This document shows, one piece after another, positions 25,142-37,050 of a stretch of DNA of 64,000 nt (position 1 is its first letter; every line of letters begins with the position of its first letter). This DNA comes from Trichoplax sp. H2 (lineage: Eukaryota; Placozoa; Uniplacotomia; Trichoplacea), in assembly GCA_003344405.1 (NCBI GenBank), contig NOWV01000061.1, positions 62,001 to 126,000 of the forward strand, given 5' to 3'. Below the pieces are notes generated by a model, which was not told where the DNA came from, searched no databases, and saw only the letters and a list, made by a program, of their open reading frames with translations. The translations under genes and the position numbers were made by a program.

Positions 25142-27586
25142 TTAATCTTTTAAATCGCTTGAATGATCCAGGTACGCTTCTAAAAATTGGCCAAATAACC
25201 TATCCATATATGTTGATCCGACAGGAAAAAGTCCTTCCATGAATCCTATATGACCTCCAGTCTTTGTTAAAATTAAGGCTAAATTGGAATTTTTTGCAAT
25301 ATCGTCTACTGGGATTGCTGGAATATCGAGTATAGTTATTTATTATTTCTGAATCTATGATAACATTTCGCTACTGTAATTTATGTATAAGTATATAGTT
25401 ATGAATAAAATGCATCTTTGTATTCCAACCTAAGGTATCGAGACTTACCATTTTCCGGTGAAAACGGATCATTAGGAGCATTTATAAATACAATCGGTGT
25501 TTTAACTCTGTGCGTTTTGAATGCAAACGACGCATCACTGTAGTAGTCTGATATATGTTTGTATCCAAACAGTGGTACGGTAACGCACGCATCAAATTCT
25601 GCAATGGTGGTGCACTAGTAAGGAATGAAAATAAAGTTGCAGCCGATCAACATTTTCATATTGATAATCCTTTATAAGCTAAATGAAACGTAAAAGATAA
25701 TTTATAGTACGTAAGGATTAGAACTTACGTTCGGCACATCGTCAAGATTAAATGGTAGCTGATCACGATTTTTATGAAACATTTCATAATTGCTGTGAAT
25801 AATAACGAAAATGTTGAAAGTAGGTGGATAAAATAAGAGTTATGATATATTATTAATGGACAGTATATCGTACAGTTAAACTATAATTTATTATAGTGAA
25901 GAAATTGTCACGGATCGCTTACTTTTCAGCTAATTTAACCAAATTTTTCCCTAAATACCGATTATAGGTTATACGATTAAACGGTGTCTCTAATGACGCT
26001 TGCGATTTATGAAAGTCCCACGCGATCGATGCAGCAAAACCAATGTCTACATATTTTTCTTTAATATCTTCATTTGCCAAGTAGTTTGAAAGTATGATCC
26101 TATTACAATTAGTATTGATGACGACGATGGATAATATTACTGTTATTGATACAATGTCGAATATCGAGAACAATCAATCATAATTCCAAACTGTTAGTTA
26201 ATATAGAGTTATAGACAATAATTCACACATTAGGTTATTAATACCCTCCAAGAGAAACGCCGGCAACTATGAACGGCAAATCAGGATATTTCTTTTTCAT
26301 AAATTGAAGGACAATGTGCAAATCATCCGTGTGCGCTGCACAGGCGAATTTGGGTGTCTTTAACAGTAAAGGCGACGGTTAAGAAGCTGTAATTACTTTT
26401 GTATCTATTTATGCGATGTGATTAGGTCGAATATTGCTAATAATAATCTGTTTGTTAATGTGCATTTCTAATAATGTGATATTGAATGCATCCATAATAT
26501 GTTGCTCGATGACAGTACTCTATAACTACTGACCTTCAATAATGAATTTCCGCATCCTCGATTGTTATAGATGACTGCCCTATAGAACGTAGGTAATGGC
26601 TATGAGATTAATACTACAGTACGCTTTTACTCTGTCCAGTTATCGTACAGAATTATAACCATTACGCATACTTTCAAGATATTATGTTTAATTATGGTAT
26701 TTGATGCATGTACTACCGTATAGGATGGCTCGATCTAACATATCGATCAATTTAATTTTAAGAATCTGCAATACATACCTGCAACCGAAGAGTTTGGCCT
26801 GGTAACCTAAATATTGAGAATAACTACTTTGACTACCTCCTGTAGAATGGAAAAACTGAGTCATTGAGATTGTACAGTACAGCACTAAACCACGTACTCT
26901 TCCTCTATCAGTACACTTTTAAAAATGCGTAGAAATAAGTTTCTTACAATGATTATCATATTTTAATATATTCTTATTTGATGATAACATACGTCAAAAT
27001 GAAATCACCTGTTAATCCTGGTAGTATCACGACTAAGCCTCGATAAGTATCTCTATCGTCGTCTATCCAATCTAAAGCTATTTCACCTCCATCCGGTGTC
27101 GGAAGTATTTCTCTAAGGATCAAAAATAGAAGTAACATTTACCATTGGCAACCTCATTCATACCTCAATAATACTCAGTAAAGATTAGTCTTATGCATCC
27201 ATTGATTTTCATTCATCTACAGCTCCATAACGGGGTACTCAGTCACTATCTTAGTTATAAATGGAATGATATATAATGATGAATAGATGGCTTTAAGCTT
27301 AAATGCATCATTACCTTGTATAATGAATTGGTGGTAAAATTTGAAAAACAGCTCGAAGTATCGTCTGAAGATGTCCACCAGGAGCCCAACAAGTAGGATA
27401 ATAATAGTCAGTTTTGAGCCTCTTTTCAATAAATCGTCGTAATTTGCCTTGGCCACAAATGAGTTTTGGTCGATGGACAGTATACATCCAGTAATAGGAA
27501 GAATAAATGCAAAATAAAGCAGGTAAAGATATCCTCCAGTTCAATAGACCGGTTAAGAATGTTTTATCAAATAGAGGTAATTGCAT
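25142..27586 (-). CDS. ABHD1/3-like membrane alpha/beta hydrolase, copy 2
   Basis: Same family as its downstream neighbour and predicted to hydrolyse membrane lipids. Nine exons: 27315-27586, 27009-27112, 26779-26839, 26534-26579, 26245-26357, 25923-26099, 25729-25792, 25449-25614, 25142-25317, giving 392 aa, with every intron at the same place and phase as in copy 1. A hydrophobic anchor lies near residues 17-38; then come YYYPTCWAPGGHLQT, ILPGLTGGSQSSY and the canonical VIYNNRGCGN. Triad: Ser196 in GVSLGG, Asp328 in NDPFSP and His357 in TGGHIGF. The start is the ATG at 27586, which gives the same anchor-first arrangement as the paralogs. All catalytic parts are intact, so it should be active. 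Confidence 0.94.
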
Positions 27587-29110
27587 GATAAGTTAACGTG
27601 ATATTAAAGATAGCAATGAATAGAATACAGCAAGAAGCTGATGGTAAAGGAGTCTGCAAAGGATTATGTTAAGAATGTGCAATGTGCAGCAAGTTCTGCC
27701 CTTGGTTTAACCAGCCCCTTCTGCCGTAGTCGCTATAGTGATAATGACATGCTTGCTCGCTGTCAGTAAAGTGTGAGTCCATACGCCAGTCCATGAGCCT
27801 TTGAGTATAACAGTAAATCGCTGTACAATGACGCTACAGACGTACAGACTCTTCAGCCAGTTGTAGTAATACTGCCAGACAAGGCAAAGTTGAAAGTTCA
27901 GACAGCGACATAGTGACAGCAATATTGTAGATTGACGTAGTCGATTTAAATTGGATACTCACTATACAATATTATTGTATGGAGGCCTGCTAACTGTGAC
28001 CCCGAATACGATACGTTATGGTAGAATATTGCTGAGTGCTGGCATGTTCAAGTTCATCACGTGCAGATGATATTTTCTCATCATGACAACTTTACTTTGA
28101 GACTATGATTCATTCCTCAGCGGGCAGAAAATTCTGTTACCTGATGATCGCCTCGGTTGGCTACATCCCGGCTTCCATTTGCAGCTTCTAAAATACTGTA
28201 TTTCACTAATTATGAGAACTCACATTTGCATGTAATATACTGTACGACAGTCTGGAATTATGCACAATTCAATACTGTACCCACTGCGTACTGTGCGCTT
28301 TTGATGCTCATGGACCTCTCCAACGATGATACACTACGAGTCGTTGTAGAGCTCGATGGTGTTGTACAGTAGTATAGACAATCACGATTATTTATTTAAT
28401 ATTATTAAGTAACCTGTATCCATAGCAAGTTGGTCACATATTAAACTCAGATAATGTCGAATGAACGCAAATTCAGGCAGATATTAACAATCTTAAATGT
28501 GCTAAGCTATAATGGTACACTCTGACAGAGACACTGTGCAGATTGAATGTCATACCACGTTATCAAGTACATGGTACAGTCTTAATCTTACAGTACAGCA
28601 CCGTAAACTTACACTGTACACTGTACAGTCTCACGGTGGTAAAGTACGGTATTGTTAGGTACGGTTCCAAATTGTACCTTGTACTACTAGAAAATGACCC
28701 AAATAACTTGACTCTACAGTATATGGAGACGCCCAAAAGTGCGTGTCAGGCTTGGTAATAAAATACGTCAGAGGCAAAAAAAAAAAAATAAATTGATTAA
28801 ATTGAAGTGAATTTACTATCAAAGTTGCGATCTGACGCCAATCAGCAGCCCTAAGTTTTCCACGTATCGAAAGGTAAACTGTTGTAACTTAATTGTGATT
28901 ACACTTATTGGATCGATTCTTCCCGTTTATTGAAGCTGCTGCCAGCTTCTAGAGAGGAGTAGTAAAATTGTTTCCAAAAATCGGAATGATGACATAAGTA
29001 CTCGTACGTAATGATTTCGATAAAGCGCTGGACAGCTCGAGCATTTATTTGATCGTTTTTTTTTTTAGCGCTTGCAAAATTTGTTCAAGTCTTCACATCG
29101 CACCTGTAAA
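27587..29110. other. Divergent spacer ABHD copy 2 / FAXC-like copy 1 with palindromic repeats
   Basis: This head-to-head interval has no recognisable exon. TACAGT/ACTGTA words cluster at about 28230-28290 and 28560-28720, followed by an A12 run near 28778. Open frames at 28157-28372 and 28543-28758 lie over the repeats and are not supported as genes. Confidence 0.65.
28560..28720. repeat. TACAGT/ACTGTA palindromic block
   Basis: Words such as TTACAGTACAGCACCGTAA and ACACTGTACACTGTACAGT recur here, the same vocabulary as in the blocks at 6.1 kb and 17.5 kb, again between divergent genes. Confidence 0.75.
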
Positions 29111-30019
29111 ATGAGTTCATCAAACGATAAAGTGGACAAGGATACTGTAGTTGTTTATCAATTTATACAAGGATTGACAGCTCCGAGCTTATCTCCCTTT
29201 GTACTCAAGTTGGAAACCTACTTGAGGATGGCTAAATTAAATTATGTCTGCGATTATGGTGGAAAAGTTTCCAAAAAAGGCAAAATTCCTTGGATTGCCA
29301 TCGATGGAAAAGAAATTGCCGATTCTGCCTTTTGTGTCCAGTACTTGAACAAGAGGTTTAATATCGATCTTGATAGTCATCTCAATGAATCACAAAAAGC
29401 CATCGCTCATGCTTATATTAAAATGTTAGAAGAAAATACATTTTGGTAAGATTGATTTGAAGTGTTATATTCAATCGATAAAACTCGATAAACAAACTAC
29501 GTGCTCTAGAACGTACTCACTTTTTTTTACTTTAACAAAGACAGTATGACATGTATCATTCAATAACCGCTGCAATCATTGCAATACTTTGGTAGGGCTG
29601 TAATTGTGCAAACACGTGCAATAGAAAACTTTCCTTGGGCTTTAAATGAATTTAATGTGCCTAAATATTTAAAAGTCCCAGCTAAGCTAACATTCAGACG
29701 CAAAGTAACCAAAGCGATGTGGGGTCATGGTATAGGTAGGCATAGCCAGGAAGAAATTCACGATATCGGAAACAACGATCTCCGTGCTTGCTCATCATTT
29801 CTTGCAGATAAGAAATTCTTTATGGGCGATCAGCCAAGTTTTATAGACGCTGTTATGTTTGGCTTTCTTGGTGAAATTGTTTACGCTCTACCACCTGATT
29901 GTTGGTATGCACGATTAGTCGACAACGAATTCAAAAATCTTAAGGCTTATTGTGATCGTATGAAAGAGGAATACTGGCCTGACTGGGACAGTAAATTAAG
30001 GAGTCCCAAGGCAAATTAG
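29111..30019 (+). CDS. FAXC/CDR-like GST-fold protein, copy 1
   Basis: A member of the failed-axon-connections / metaxin-like glutathione S-transferase-fold family, which includes the nematode cadmium-responsive CDR proteins; the biochemical activity of the family is unclear. Two exons, 29111-29445 and 29596-30019, with the intron in phase 2 inside the conserved ...ENTFW codon, give 252 aa. The start is the ATG at 29111; the open frame extends upstream only to a TTG, and the paralogs begin at the equivalent place. Residues 14-100 are a thioredoxin-like N domain with SPFVLKLETYLRMA and SKKGKIPWIAIDG; the helical C domain carries GHGIGRH (155-161), FFMGDQPSFIDAVMFG and AYCDRMKEEYWPDW. No signal peptide or membrane helix was seen. 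It has a convergent paralog downstream. Confidence 0.92.
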
Positions 30020-33000
30020 TTCTGGCGGGCATTATCATCAACTATCGGTAGCTTAGTATGATTCTTACTATTAATACGTCTATTCGTTAGGTAGTAAACA
30101 TCCAACTATCATGATAATTTCGTAGCTTTAGCTCATACGATTGTGTAGAAAGATGATTATCTGCTAGTCTGGCATGTGGGTAACCTGTCCCAATAGTTAA
30201 TGTTAACGCTTCATAACGCTTGCTAAGTTGCAATAATAAGTGTGATGATGAATGATAAACTAAAATAATTGGATAACACAATACTGTAAAATTATTTCTC
30301 AATGCGTGATGTTTTTGTCCAATCGACATCATGACTATAATTAATTTATAATGTCTCGGTGGTGAATGTTGAATTGCATCTTGCATGAAAAATTTGGTAA
30401 TCGAATTCTAACTGTTGAGTGATTTTATTTGGCTTAAAATATTACGATTTAGTAAATTAATAACATTTATTAATAAAAGGTATCAATCGTAATTGCTGAA
30501 ACCATAAATAGAGCTCGTGTTCTTTCGCTAACATAGCTTTGACAGATCGAACTTGTATCATTTACAATTGATATTTAGCATGTATAAAGATCGCACATTG
30601 TACAGTTGCCGTTGCCAGTTACCTACGTCGACATTGCGCTATCAACTACGTAGAACTGCTTGCAGTAATGAGTCGTTAAATAGTAGCTGTTTCCCTAAAT
30701 CGATATTGACTAGTTGATGAACTATTTATTATTGGGAATGCTGCTCAGTCATAACGCTGGTACTTTTCACATCAAATGCTACTAATAATAGAGATTGCAA
30801 ATGTGAAAAACTGTTCAAACTTAGGCATTACATATTATTTTTATTAAATTATTGCGTTCGAGAAATACATATTTGCAAACAATTTATGACCAAGAATCCT
30901 GCATACGCGTACAATATGTACTTTTATTTTTCAAACAATTATTGGAAACTCTGGACAAAGTCAATAGGATGATGCTGCACTTTTGGCATTGTCTGTACAT
31001 TGTTTTTACGTTCTTATACTGGCTATTATACGGAATCACTTGGATGAGAGAGATTTGCATGCGCTAATATGATAATTAGATTTTCTATTATTATAGACAA
31101 TACAGTTACAAATTATGAGACTATACTATTAAATTAAGATTGTTTTCACACTATTAGTAGCTTGGTAAATGTTATTTTAACAATCGACAGGTATAATAAG
31201 GAATACATGATATCTGTAGTTGGCATGATCGAAATTTCTTGTAAAGCTTTATTTGCTTTCGATACTACAGTATATTACTTAGAACTAGCAATTCGTGTCT
31301 ATATTATTTCAGGTAATTCATGGGGGAGAAGCCTTACTATCCATATATATTAGACGGCTTATAGCAATTTGATTGAATTAATTACATTGCGGTCAACATA
31401 GGTCCGTGATGAATCGCTTTTTATTTTGCTAAGGCAACCTTAATATAATGTGGTAAAAAAAATCGAAAATGACTGATGTGAATTGTAATACTTTATAGAT
31501 TTTTAACTTCCCACGTATATGATTGCATATTGTAGATAATAGAATACCCTATTTTTTATCATTATATATATACTGTATATAATTATCACACTCCAATATT
31601 AAATTTGGGCTATGTAGTTCAATCTTAGGAGAGACATGTGTTAACGGTGGCGTCCCAACGATAAGACACCAATAGCACGGCACAATATAAGGGGCACTGC
31701 AAGTTGCTAAAAAGAGCGTAACGAAATAAGTATACTGTAAACTAGTTCTTCAATTTTAATAACTTTAATTTAATAACCTGTTACTTTAATTAATGGTAGC
31801 TTAATAGTAATGAACTACCTAAGGTAAGGTGTAATCCAGTTTTTTTAGTTACACAGTTCGATGAAAACTGGTCGATGAGCATTCTTATGGATAATTAACT
31901 GTAATTTATTATTTTTTAATAATGATCTAATGAGTGGTTTAACATATGGTACCTTCTTGCCTGACATACGAGTATATGATTCCTTTCCAACCATACAGCA
32001 CAGATAATTAAATTATGGTTATCCAATTTTATTGCTATGTGGGCTAAAGCAATATCTAGCTAATATCTACCCAAGCTTTCAAAATTTAATTAAACATTTT
32101 GTCCCCATAATGTGGCAATAATTGCACTTATTGTACCGCTTATTGACTGTCATTTAATTTCAATCATAATACAATTTGCTACAAAGTGAAATGGACAATC
32201 ACAGAATCATTCAGAATGAGAATTTGGCATTCTAAGAATGGTCAGCTCTCGATTACAATTAAAAATTTGGTAAACTAGTCCAAGTTGCAACTATTCTCAA
32301 TTCATATCGACTCTAAAATGAGTTATTTCAAGAACATTGTAAAAGATCTTTATTGATTTGTTTCTGTATATATTATGATCGTGGTTGTGATTTTACAGTA
32401 TTTATTTGTTATAGTTAAAGTATCTTATAAATTAAATATTCTTAGTAAAAAGGTACTGAACGTAATCAAAATTATGAGAGGAAATAAACAAATTAGGAAA
32501 TTTTTTAGATAATTTCAACAAATACAGTAGGAGATTTCGCTTCTGGAGTATAAAATCCAAAGAGATTTAGGATAAGAAATTTCTAAATTATATATCTAGC
32601 AATATCTTTATATTCTTAATTTTGTTTCGAATTTCGTATAGGAATTAATTGATTTTAGCTGTTATGTTAACATCGATTGCAACTGTATTAGCTTGACCTA
32701 ATAAAGACATTATTTTATATAGCTATTAAAGCGTATTACAGGCAACATACCAAATGATGTGATTAAAGCAGTTTTTGTGTATTAATCATTTGTCAAGTAA
32801 ACACAGCTAAAGATTCATCATTATAACTAGATGTCCATAACTGTTCATAAGTTTCTATTATATTGAGCTTGAACATTGACAGACTTTCAGCATCCTTGAA
32901 TAGAAAATACCACCCGTACATATATTGAATATGCTGCAATATTATTTTTATCGTATTTCTTTCCCGTATCTGCGTAGCGTTACGAGTAAAGAAGGGCACA

Positions 33001-33026
33001 TCTTGTTGTAAAATGATGCTCAAAAT
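30020..33026. other. Convergent spacer between FAXC-like copies 1 and 2
   Basis: No gene could be supported over about 3 kb. A short less A+T-rich patch at about 31640-31720 and an open frame at 32793-33023 on the minus strand show no family motif or splice context. Confidence 0.55.
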
Positions 33027-34150
33027 TTAGAATTTGGTTGGTTTATTACCGTTTTTTAGGTTATCATTCCAATCGGGCCAGTATTTCGTTCTCATTTTTT
33101 CACAATAGCTTACAAGGTTTTTATAATCTTCTTTCACAACTTTGGTAGTCCAATGATCAGGAGGCATAAACCAAATTAATTCGGCAATGAATCCAAACAT
33201 AGTAGCATCAATTAAACTAGGTTGATCACCCATAAAAAATGGCTTATCGCCTAAAAAATCTGAAAAAGCTTTCAAGTCCGCTTCGCCAAGTTTACGAATA
33301 TTTTCAGGACTATGCCTGCCAATTCCATGCCCCCACATGCTTTTCAAGATTCTACGTCTGAGCGTTAATCTAGCTGCTGGAAACAATATTTTAGGTACTC
33401 CAAGCTCGCTTAGAAACCATGAAAAATTTTCAGCAAAGCGACCATATGTTACTGTAGCCCTAGAAAAGGATGGATATATGCCAAAGTGTTAAAGAACGAA
33501 ATTTATTCTAGGATATCAAATAATTATATTAAAATGGAACTGAGCGATTTAATAAAAATTCTACCGTAGCCATGTATAATTGTATACATAATTCTTCTGT
33601 AAAGGTCTTTGTAACCAATTTAAAGTCTATTAAGTTATTATAATTTCAATACTTTTCTTTACTTAAAATTTATCAGACAAGTTTAGCCGTTGCACGTCAA
33701 AATTTAGAACTACTAATAAATATTCAAATTTATTTTGACTATATGATAAATTTGATGATGTATCCTATTTATATCCCACTACATCTACTAGATTATCATT
33801 TACTAGTGCTTTTGATTTTCTCCTTACCAGAATGTACTTTCCTCCATAGTTTTAGTATAAGAATAAGCGATAGCCTTTTCTTTGCTGCTTAAATGTTTGT
33901 TAAGATCGATGTTGAATTTTTTATTTAAGTGCTGAATAATAAAGCTAGTGTCATTAACCACTTCACCGTTGATGACAATCCAAGGAATTTTACCCTTTTT
34001 CGATAGCTTTCCGCTGAGATCGGATTTATATTTGATATCTGCCATTCTCAGATAAGTTTCCAATTTTAAGGCGAAAGGTGATGGACTAGGAATGGTTGTT
34101 GCGCGAGGAAAATGGTACATTAATACGGTATCACTGGCCAAAGCAGGCAT
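33027..34150 (-). CDS. FAXC/CDR-like GST-fold protein, copy 2
   Basis: Two exons, 33828-34150 and 33027-33459, give 251 aa, with the intron at the same codon and phase as in copy 1. The ATG at 34150 starts MPALASDTVLMYHF. The N domain shows SPFALKLETYLRMADIKY and KKGKIPWIVINGE; the C domain shows GHGIGRH (151-157), KPFFMGDQPSLIDATMFGF, WFMPPDHW and YCEKMRTKYWPDW. It is closer to copy 3 than to copy 1 (shared MPA start, IPS.SPFALKLETY, WFMPPDHWT), so copies 2 and 3 are probably the younger pair. The role is as unclear as for the family; redox or conjugation activity should not be assumed from the fold. Confidence 0.92.
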
Positions 34151-36141
34151 TTTAAATTGAATTCTTTATTGATAAATAAAGGAATCAACAAAGTTAAATC
34201 AGGTTTAAATTATCGAGAAGTTGAAAATCCTTGAATTAGATAGTACAGATTAATTAGAGGATATCCAGGCTATAATATATAATGCTAAATCGTTATACTG
34301 ATGCATAATTTACTAACCTAATTCGTTAGTAACAAATTCGAGTAACTGTAAATAAAATTACTAGGCAATGAAGGAATTAAATGGGGTTTCTTAGTGGAAA
34401 TGAAGCACAACAAGCTAGAGCTACAGACTTATATAGATTTTTTATTGTAATTAAATATCATCCAATAACTAATTATAAACAGTCATTACATCAGTTATTT
34501 ATGAAAAATTCCGTAAAACAATAGGCCACTAATAGAGTTTGGATCAATATTTACATAGAGTTTTGCAGAATAGCGATGATGCGGAAAAACTTAAACGCCT
34601 ATGTTGTTATTGTAAAATACATGATGGGAAACAAGTTCATTTACGATCGGTTCGAGCAAGATTCATACTTGAGGTGATGAAGGATAATTACAATACAAAA
34701 AGTAAGGTGTGCGCGAATATTAGTAATTAGTTGATCAAGAACATAATTAAATATAATCAAAATACAATATTGCCAGGCGGTAGCTGTTAGAGTTATAAAA
34801 TAGATATTTAGCTAATGATGGGACACTTCCTAAGTACAGGACTGACAGGCCATTTATATAGTAGTAAAGTAGTGAATTCATCAGAGCTTAAAATTTAGTA
34901 GCCCTTGTTGAGATAGAGCAGTTAAATTTTACATCGTCAAATAAGGGTGCGAATCATCAGCACTCTAGGTATATCTACATTTTAGTAAAAATTACTTATT
35001 AATTTGATCTATTAGCTCAATAAAAAATTATTACTATAGATGATAAATAAAAGGCATTACCCGACTTTACGAGGTTACTATGCCAGAATCGGAAACATTT
35101 GAAGCTTTCAAGTTTATGCAATCAGTAGTTATAAATACTCGATAGTTGTTATGATATGATTTTAAGTTCTCCGAAGTAACCTATACCTGTGATTTAACTA
35201 CTTTACAGTTTAATGACAACTAATTTGGTAATGATATTAACTTGTGTAACTATTTGATAATGAATTCAAAAAAAAAGATTACTAAAGAAACTAAAATTTC
35301 TATGGCAGTTATGATTATGTAATAGGTTTCGAAGACGCGGATTTGCGCTGGTTGAATATCAGATCGTTGAATGTACATCATTTATACTTTCTAAATTTAT
35401 TAACATGACTTTAACTGAACATATCCACTACTCACAAATTCGATGTATATTATTAGAACTACAGCTGCAAGATTATACAATATCCTATCCAACTAAGTCT
35501 TTTGTATGAACGTACTACTTTATGAAGCCATAACATCTATCAGATTTTGTATAAACTCGCGATAGAAGTTCAGTTTGCGATAAAGTATTAATTTCTGTTG
35601 AACCTTTGATAATATTTTAATAAATATTTTTCTTGTAGTTACATCAATTGATTCTAAGCACGATAATAATACAAGCAATGGATACGACGGAGGAGAAATG
35701 AAGTTCTACAATAGTCGTGAAAACTGATAAATTGTAAATTATTAATTGCTATAATCAAGTAGTTATTAAGAGTATGTTTACAATTATGTATCACGTACAA
35801 TTGCATCCTGAGAGATAAAATGGTTGTATAGATAATTAATCAAGTACACTTGTCTATAGTGAGTTAGTTATTTATGTTCTACAGTTAGGATATCGATTGC
35901 ATTATAGTAGGATTATCTTTCTCAAAATAATTTAGCAATCGTGATAATATATTGAATTTTAGTTTATTAAATTTCAATTTATGTGTCCGCGTAATTACAG
36001 TTAGTGTATATTCATGTTCGTATTAGTGTTAGATTTAATTAAATCGATAATTTCAAGTGTAGAGCACTACAGTACAGTTGCATTCTAAGCGTGTTTGAAT
36101 TATTCAAAATTAATAGTATACTGTAGACTTAACGAACTAAT
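34151..36141. other. Spacer between FAXC-like copies 2 and 3, with one exon-like segment
   Basis: Mostly featureless A+T-rich sequence. One plus-strand stretch (34569-34701) looks like an isolated exon and is described under findings; no partner exon was located. Confidence 0.5.
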
Positions 36142-37050
36142 TTATTTTGTTTTCTTCAAGTTATCATCCCAATCCGGCCAATATTTTGCCTTCATTCTTT
36201 CACAATAATCAACAACATTTGTATATTCTTCTGTTATTAATTTAATCGTCCAATGATCAGGTGGCATAAACCAAATCAGTTCAGCCATGAAACCAAAGAT
36301 GACTGCATCTATAGATGTTGGTTGATCTCCCATAAAGAATGGTTTGTTATCCAAAAATTCTGCACATGCTTTAATATCTTGCATAGCAATGCTTCGTATT
36401 TCTTCACCGTTATGCCTTCCAATTCCGTGTCCCCACATGTTTTTCAGCAGCCGACGACGTACAGTTAGCTTTGCGATCCATGACAATGCACTAGGTACCC
36501 CTAGCTCTTTTAATAGCCAAGGAAAATTATCTACCAAGCGTCCATAATTGATAGCAGCCCTATAATTAACAAAAGGAAGAGTATTAAGATCATGAATTAG
36601 ATTCATTGATAAGAAATATTTTACTATAGTTTCCTAGCTAGTCATATAGTACAGTTGTCAGCATGATATAATAGAAATAACTTAAAATTATTTTGAACTA
36701 TTAGGTTAACATGATTACCAAAAAGTATTTTCTTCAAGCATTTTTCGATAGGAATGAGCCATGGATTTATCTAGTTCACTTAAGTTTTTATCAAGATCGA
36801 TGTTATATTTTTTATTGACATATTCAGTTATGAAAGCTGTATCACCCAATGGTTGGCCATCGATAACAACCCATGGAATTTTGCCATTTTTAGAAAATTT
36901 ACCAGTTAAATCTGATTCATACTTGATGCCGGCCATTCTAAAGTAGGTTTCTAACTTCAATGCAAATGGAGATGCACTTGGGATAGTTGAGGCCCGCGGA
37001 AATTGATACATTAAAATAGCATTCTTGTCTTGGTTAGCTACAGCAGGCAT
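36142..37050 (-). CDS. FAXC/CDR-like GST-fold protein, copy 3
   Basis: Two exons, 36719-37050 and 36142-36559, give 249 aa, with the intron after ...EENTFW as in both paralogs. The ATG at 37050 starts MPAVANQDKNAILMYQF. Thioredoxin-like N domain: SPFALKLETYFRMAGIKY, NGKIPWVVIDGQ. C domain: AAINYGRLVDNFPW, GHGIGRH (154-160), FFMGDQPTSIDAVIFGF, YCERMKAKYWPDWDD. Open frames on the opposite strand inside this gene are shadows. It lies in tandem with copy 2 and is flanked on the other side by the third ABHD gene. Confidence 0.92.

Noticed and set aside
28543-28758. 71-codon open frame
   Set aside because: Again it spans the palindromic repeat block, with no splice or homology support.
29072-29110. 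Upstream extension of FAXC-like copy 1
   Set aside because: The frame is open to a TTG only; the paralogs and the ATG at 29111 support the shorter start.
32793-33023. 76-codon minus-strand open frame just downstream of FAXC-like copy 2
   Set aside because: It directly follows the stop of the real gene without a splice acceptor or initiator context and resembles no known protein.
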